Assembly: GCA_946543095.1 (NCBI GenBank)
Contig: CAMNLO010000062.1
Location: forward strand, 1 to 8,163
Length of the DNA: 8,163 nt
Source of the DNA: an uncultured bacterium
Lineage (GTDB): Bacteria; Bacillota; Clostridia; Lachnospirales; Lachnospiraceae
Direction: 5' to 3'
Position 1 is the stretch's first letter, and the number at the start of each line of letters is the position of its first letter. The notes beneath the pieces are model-generated. The model did not search any database and was not told the DNA's origin. It saw only the letters and a list, made by a program, of their open reading frames with translations. Both the position numbers and the translations under genes were made by a program. Below are positions 6,354-8,163 of the stretch, piece by piece.

Positions 6354-6461
6354 CTATTTTTTCCCAAACTCCGGCAATATGACCCGTAATTCTGTTTCAA
6401 ATTTCACTGAATCGACGCCTTCCGCCCCTTCCGCCTCCCCTTCTTCCCATCCTTCCGCCAT
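6354..6461 (-). pseudogene. Possible remnant or small ORF of 35 codons on the minus strand
   Basis: Starts at ATG 6461 and ends at TAG 6354-6356. Residues 1-15 are acidic and repetitive (AEG three times), and residues 16-35 look like ordinary protein. GGGAG lies 3 nt before the ATG, which is closer than usual. The frame is also open upstream to a TAA at 6486-6488. It may be the C-terminal piece of a lost gene rather than a functional peptide. Not recognised. Confidence 0.2.
6418..6459. repeat. CCTTCCGCC nonamer repeated three times
   Basis: Copies at 6418-6426, 6427-6435 (tandem) and 6451-6459. Spacings of 9 and 24 nt preserve frame, and the copies encode the AEG repeats of the minus-strand frame. 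The tract is nearly all pyrimidine on the + strand. Confidence 0.6.
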
Positions 6462-6525
6462 GCACTCCCGCCATGCTCTTTGGATTTAAATGTGAGTTGA
6501 TGAACCAGATCCCTGTCGGTTTCTC

Positions 6526-6549
6526 TTCCCGAAAGGGGAAAAACCCCTT
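6526..6549 (+). promoter_or_regulatory. Two mutually exclusive small hairpins upstream of the lipoprotein promoter
   Basis: AAGGGG (6533-6538) pairs perfectly with CCCCTT (6544-6549) around AAAAA. The same G-run can instead pair with TTCCC (6526-6530) as TTCCC/GGGAA. The second arm of the first hairpin overlaps the predicted -35 (6548-6553). No T-run follows, so it is not a clear terminator. It may be a DNA-level dyad or a weak transcript end. Confidence 0.3.
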
Positions 6550-6576
6550 GCTATTTGCCGTGATGAGGATTATAAT
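6548..6576 (+). promoter_or_regulatory. Sigma-A-type promoter for the substrate-binding lipoprotein
   Basis: TTGCTA (6548-6553, four of six to consensus), a 17-nt spacer, and a perfect TATAAT (6571-6576). Transcription would begin near 6583, giving a leader of about 42 nt. The palindrome ATTG-TC-CAAT (6575-6584) overlaps the -10/start region and could be an operator, but it does not match a Fur box well. Confidence 0.55.
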
Positions 6577-6590
6577 TGTCCAATATTCAT

Positions 6591-6616
6591 TTCACTTAGC
6601 ACTGGTATTAGTGGAG
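6591..6616 (+). promoter_or_regulatory. Hairpin that can mask the lipoprotein Shine-Dalgarno
   Basis: TTCACT (6591-6596) can pair with AGTGGA (6610-6615, one G-U), and CACT (6600-6603) can alternatively pair with AGTG (6610-6613). Both touch the GGAG (6613-6616) that lies 8 nt before ATG 6625. This is a weak stem and could be chance. Confidence 0.25.
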
Positions 6617-6624
6617 TATATTTC

Positions 6625-8163
6625 ATGATCCGACCTGATTTCGAAATGTCGGCACCTGATAGAGTTCGCAGGTGCTTTTTTGCTATCCTTATCCTGCTGT
6701 GCGCGGCCTTCCTTCTTTCGGCCTGCGGCGCGAAGGAGCAGGGCGACCGCACCTATGTCCCCGGGGAATTCCGCTTTACAGGCGGCTCCGGAAAGGTTCA
6801 GATCACCTGCCCCGAGGTGAGTGTTCAAAACGGGAAGGCTGTGGCAAAGCTTGTCTTTGATTCTCCCAATTACACCTATGTGAAGATCGACAATGTCCAA
6901 TATGACAGGGACGAAGAAAACAGCACCGAAAACAGTTCCGTATTTTACGCTCCCGTGTTGTTGGATGAAGAGTTTCCGATCCTGGCCCAGACCATTGCCA
7001 TGAGCACGCCCCATGAGATCGAATACCGGCTCTTTGTCTCCGCAAAGGCAGGAGAGGGACAGGGGGCAGAGGGCTCCGCTCCGGAAGCGGGACAGATCCC
7101 GGTCTCCTTCATCGATCCGAAGGATGTGCCGGGCCTTACCTTCAAAGAGGAGATGCCTCTTTCCTATGCGGAGGCCTTTTCCGTTTATTACTACGAAGAG
7201 GGCTATAAGCTCATTGAGGTAAAGGATTCCGCCCAGTATTTGCTGGTGCCGGAGGGAAAGGGACGGCCGGAGGGGATTTCGGAGGATGTGGTGAGCTTTG
7301 CCGCGCCTCCCCGGAATGTGTATCTGGCAGCCACCTCCGTCATGAGCTTTGTGTATGCCATCGGCGCAGAGGACAATATAAAGCTTTCCGGAACCGACGC
7401 TGACGGATGGAACATCGAAGGACCGGGGGATGCTATCCGATCGGGCAAAATGAAATATGCGGGGAAGTATTCCGCGCCGGATTATGAGCTGATGGTGGGA
7501 GCGGACTGTGACCTTGCCATTGAATCCACCATGATCCTCCACTCCCCGGATGTGAAGGAGAAGCTGGAGGAGCTGGGGATCCCGGTGTTCATCGACCGCT
7601 CCAGCTATGAGATGGAGCCTCTTGGCAGGACCGAATGGATCAAGGTCTACGGCGCTCTCTTTAGCCTGGAGGAGCAGGCAGAGGAGTTCTTCGACGCCCA
7701 GAAGGAGCTGGTGCAGGCGGTGGAGGCTTCCGTTCAGAATGATGGCGGACAAAAGAGCAGCGTGGCGGTCTTTGCCGTGACCACGGCGAAAAGCGTTACC
7801 GTAAGAAGAAGCGACGACTATATCCCGCGGATGATCGAGATCGCGGGAGGCGAATACATTTTCCCGGAGCTGACGGATCCGGAAACAAAAGGGGGCACGG
7901 AAAAGATCTCCATGGAGGAATTCTACTCCAAAGCTTCCGATGCGGACTTCCTGATCTATAACGCCACCATTGAAAATCCCCTGAAGGATATCGCTTCTTT
8001 AGTGGACCAGGATGCGCTGTTCGGGGAGTTTAAGGCAGTGAAGGAGGGAAGGGTCTATCAGATCGGCAAGGATCTTTACCAGTCCTCGGATATCGTGGGG
8101 CTTCTGACCAAGGATATCCATATCATGCTGACAGGCGGCAATGAGTCTGAATTTACGTTCCTG
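6625..8163 (+). CDS. Lipoprotein substrate-binding protein: NEAT-like domain plus periplasmic-binding fold (partial, 3' end cut)
   Basis: Captures a metal-cofactor ligand outside the membrane for an ABC importer. 513 residues are visible, with no stop before the window edge. A basic n-region (RVRR, 13-16), a hydrophobic core (18-30) and lipobox L31-S-A-C34 mark lipid attachment at Cys34. Residues about 44-138 resemble the iron-transport-associated NEAT-like domain fused to many Lachnospiraceae binding proteins: GGSGKVQI near 53-60, DSPNYTYVKID (79-89) and AMSTPHEIEY (125-134). Residues about 165-513 fit the BtuF/FhuD/FepB class III fold: YLAATSVMSFVYAIGA (233-248), LMVGADCDLAIESTM (289-303), LGIPVFID (317-324) and EIAGGEYIFPEL (405-416). 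Heme, siderophore or corrinoid are all possible ligands. GGAG is 8 nt upstream of the ATG. A terminator hairpin lies inside codons 10-19. The downstream permease and ATPase are presumably just beyond the window. Confidence 0.88.
   Translation, partial: MIRPDFEMSAPDRVRRCFFAILILLCAAFLLSACGAKEQGDRTYVPGEFRFTGGSGKVQITCPEVSVQNGKAVAKLVFDSPNYTYVKIDNVQYDRDEENSTENSSVFYAPVLLDEEFPILAQTIAMSTPHEIEYRLFVSAKAGEGQGAEGSAPEAGQIPVSFIDPKDVPGLTFKEEMPLSYAEAFSVYYYEEGYKLIEVKDSAQYLLVPEGKGRPEGISEDVVSFAAPPRNVYLAATSVMSFVYAIGAEDNIKLSGTDADGWNIEGPGDAIRSGKMKYAGKYSAPDYELMVGADCDLAIESTMILHSPDVKEKLEELGIPVFIDRSSYEMEPLGRTEWIKVYGALFSLEEQAEEFFDAQKELVQAVEASVQNDGGQKSSVAVFAVTTAKSVTVRRSDDYIPRMIEIAGGEYIFPELTDPETKGGTEKISMEEFYSKASDADFLIYNATIENPLKDIASLVDQDALFGEFKAVKEGRVYQIGKDLYQSSDIVGLLTKDIHIMLTGGNESEFTFL
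6652..6681 (+). terminator. Intrinsic terminator embedded in the lipoprotein signal-peptide codons
   Basis: GCACCTG (6652-6658) pairs perfectly with CAGGTGC (6669-6675) around a 10-nt loop and is followed immediately by TTTTTT (6676-6681). The T-run forms the two Phe codons at residues 18-19. It works only in the + direction. No in-frame start codon lies between it and the hydrophobic core, so the gene must be transcribed through it. It may be an attenuator. Confidence 0.6.

Larger units (their letters stand above)
6243..6570. other. Non-coding stretch with inverted strand composition
   Basis: No convincing gene. The + strand is pyrimidine-rich and poor in G, the opposite of the flanking + strand genes, as if the coding strand were the minus strand. 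On the minus strand two overlapping frames give protein-like text: one reads SVKFETELRVILPEFGKK and then stops at 6354-6356, and another continues past that point as GWDNPAHYGLRNIRIAAWKW to a stop near 6286. This pattern would fit a decayed, frameshifted gene fragment or a dispersed intergenic repeat. No family was recognised. Confidence 0.4.

Noticed and set aside
6169..6489. 106-codon + strand frame after the transporter
   Set aside because: It starts inside the transporter gene in another frame and is Ser/Pro-rich, as expected from reading the pyrimidine-rich strand.
6490..6624. Cobalamin riboswitch upstream of the uptake lipoprotein
   Set aside because: No B12-box-like segment, and the predicted leader from the promoter is too short for the full aptamer.
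6592..7752. Long 386-codon open frame on the minus strand
   Set aside because: It lies opposite the lipoprotein gene, which has a lipobox, conserved domains, promoter and Shine-Dalgarno. The minus-strand translation is His/Leu/Arg-rich with no recognisable domain.

Overview
The window looks like part of a chromosome from an anaerobic Gram-positive bacterium of the Lachnospiraceae/Clostridia type. The evidence is GC-rich genes with strong purine Shine-Dalgarno sequences, a lipoprotein solute-binding protein with a NEAT-like N-terminal domain of the kind common in Lachnospiraceae, a methanogen/acetogen-style corrinoid protein, and a CbiA-type cobyrinate amidase from the anaerobic B12 pathway. 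Species cannot be fixed from the sequence alone.

Layout. (1) 9-770 (+) encodes a corrinoid (B12-binding) methyltransferase subunit. Its N-terminus is interrupted by three copies of a 13-bp repeat, and its stop codon lies inside a three-unit 61-bp tandem repeat (766-948). (2) 972-1397 (-) is an XRE-family regulator, divergent from the next gene. The gap between them carries a perfect 9-bp inverted repeat and an extended -10 promoter. (3) 1647-3080 (+) is cobyrinate a,c-diamide synthase. It overlaps by 4 nt (ATGA) the next gene, 3077-4387 (+), a PAS-PAS-GGDEF diguanylate cyclase, so the two very probably form an operon. (4) After an AT-rich 122-nt gap come 4510-5079 (+), a flavodoxin-fold NAD(P)H/FMN reductase-like protein, and a strong intrinsic terminator (5104-5129). 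(5) After a hairpin-rich 200-nt leader, 5334-6242 (+) encodes an EamA/DMT-family membrane transporter. (6) 6243-6570 has no convincing gene. It is pyrimidine-rich on the + strand, so its composition is inverted relative to the neighbouring + strand genes, and it may hold remnants of a minus-strand coding sequence. (7) 6625 to the window end (+) is a lipoprotein substrate-binding protein (NEAT-like domain plus periplasmic-binding fold) cut by the window edge. A textbook intrinsic terminator lies inside its signal-peptide codons.

How the genes may work together (inference). Corrinoid use (9-770), corrin-ring amidation (1647-3080), a flavin reductase that could supply low-potential electrons to a corrinoid, and a BtuF/FhuD/heme-type uptake lipoprotein make a loose corrinoid/metal-cofactor theme. 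The unexpected member is a c-di-GMP synthase translationally coupled to the cobyrinate amidase. No cobalamin riboswitch was recognised by eye in any intergenic region, so the XRE protein and the terminator in the uptake gene are the visible regulatory candidates. I did not find a complete mobile element, CRISPR array, tRNA or rRNA.
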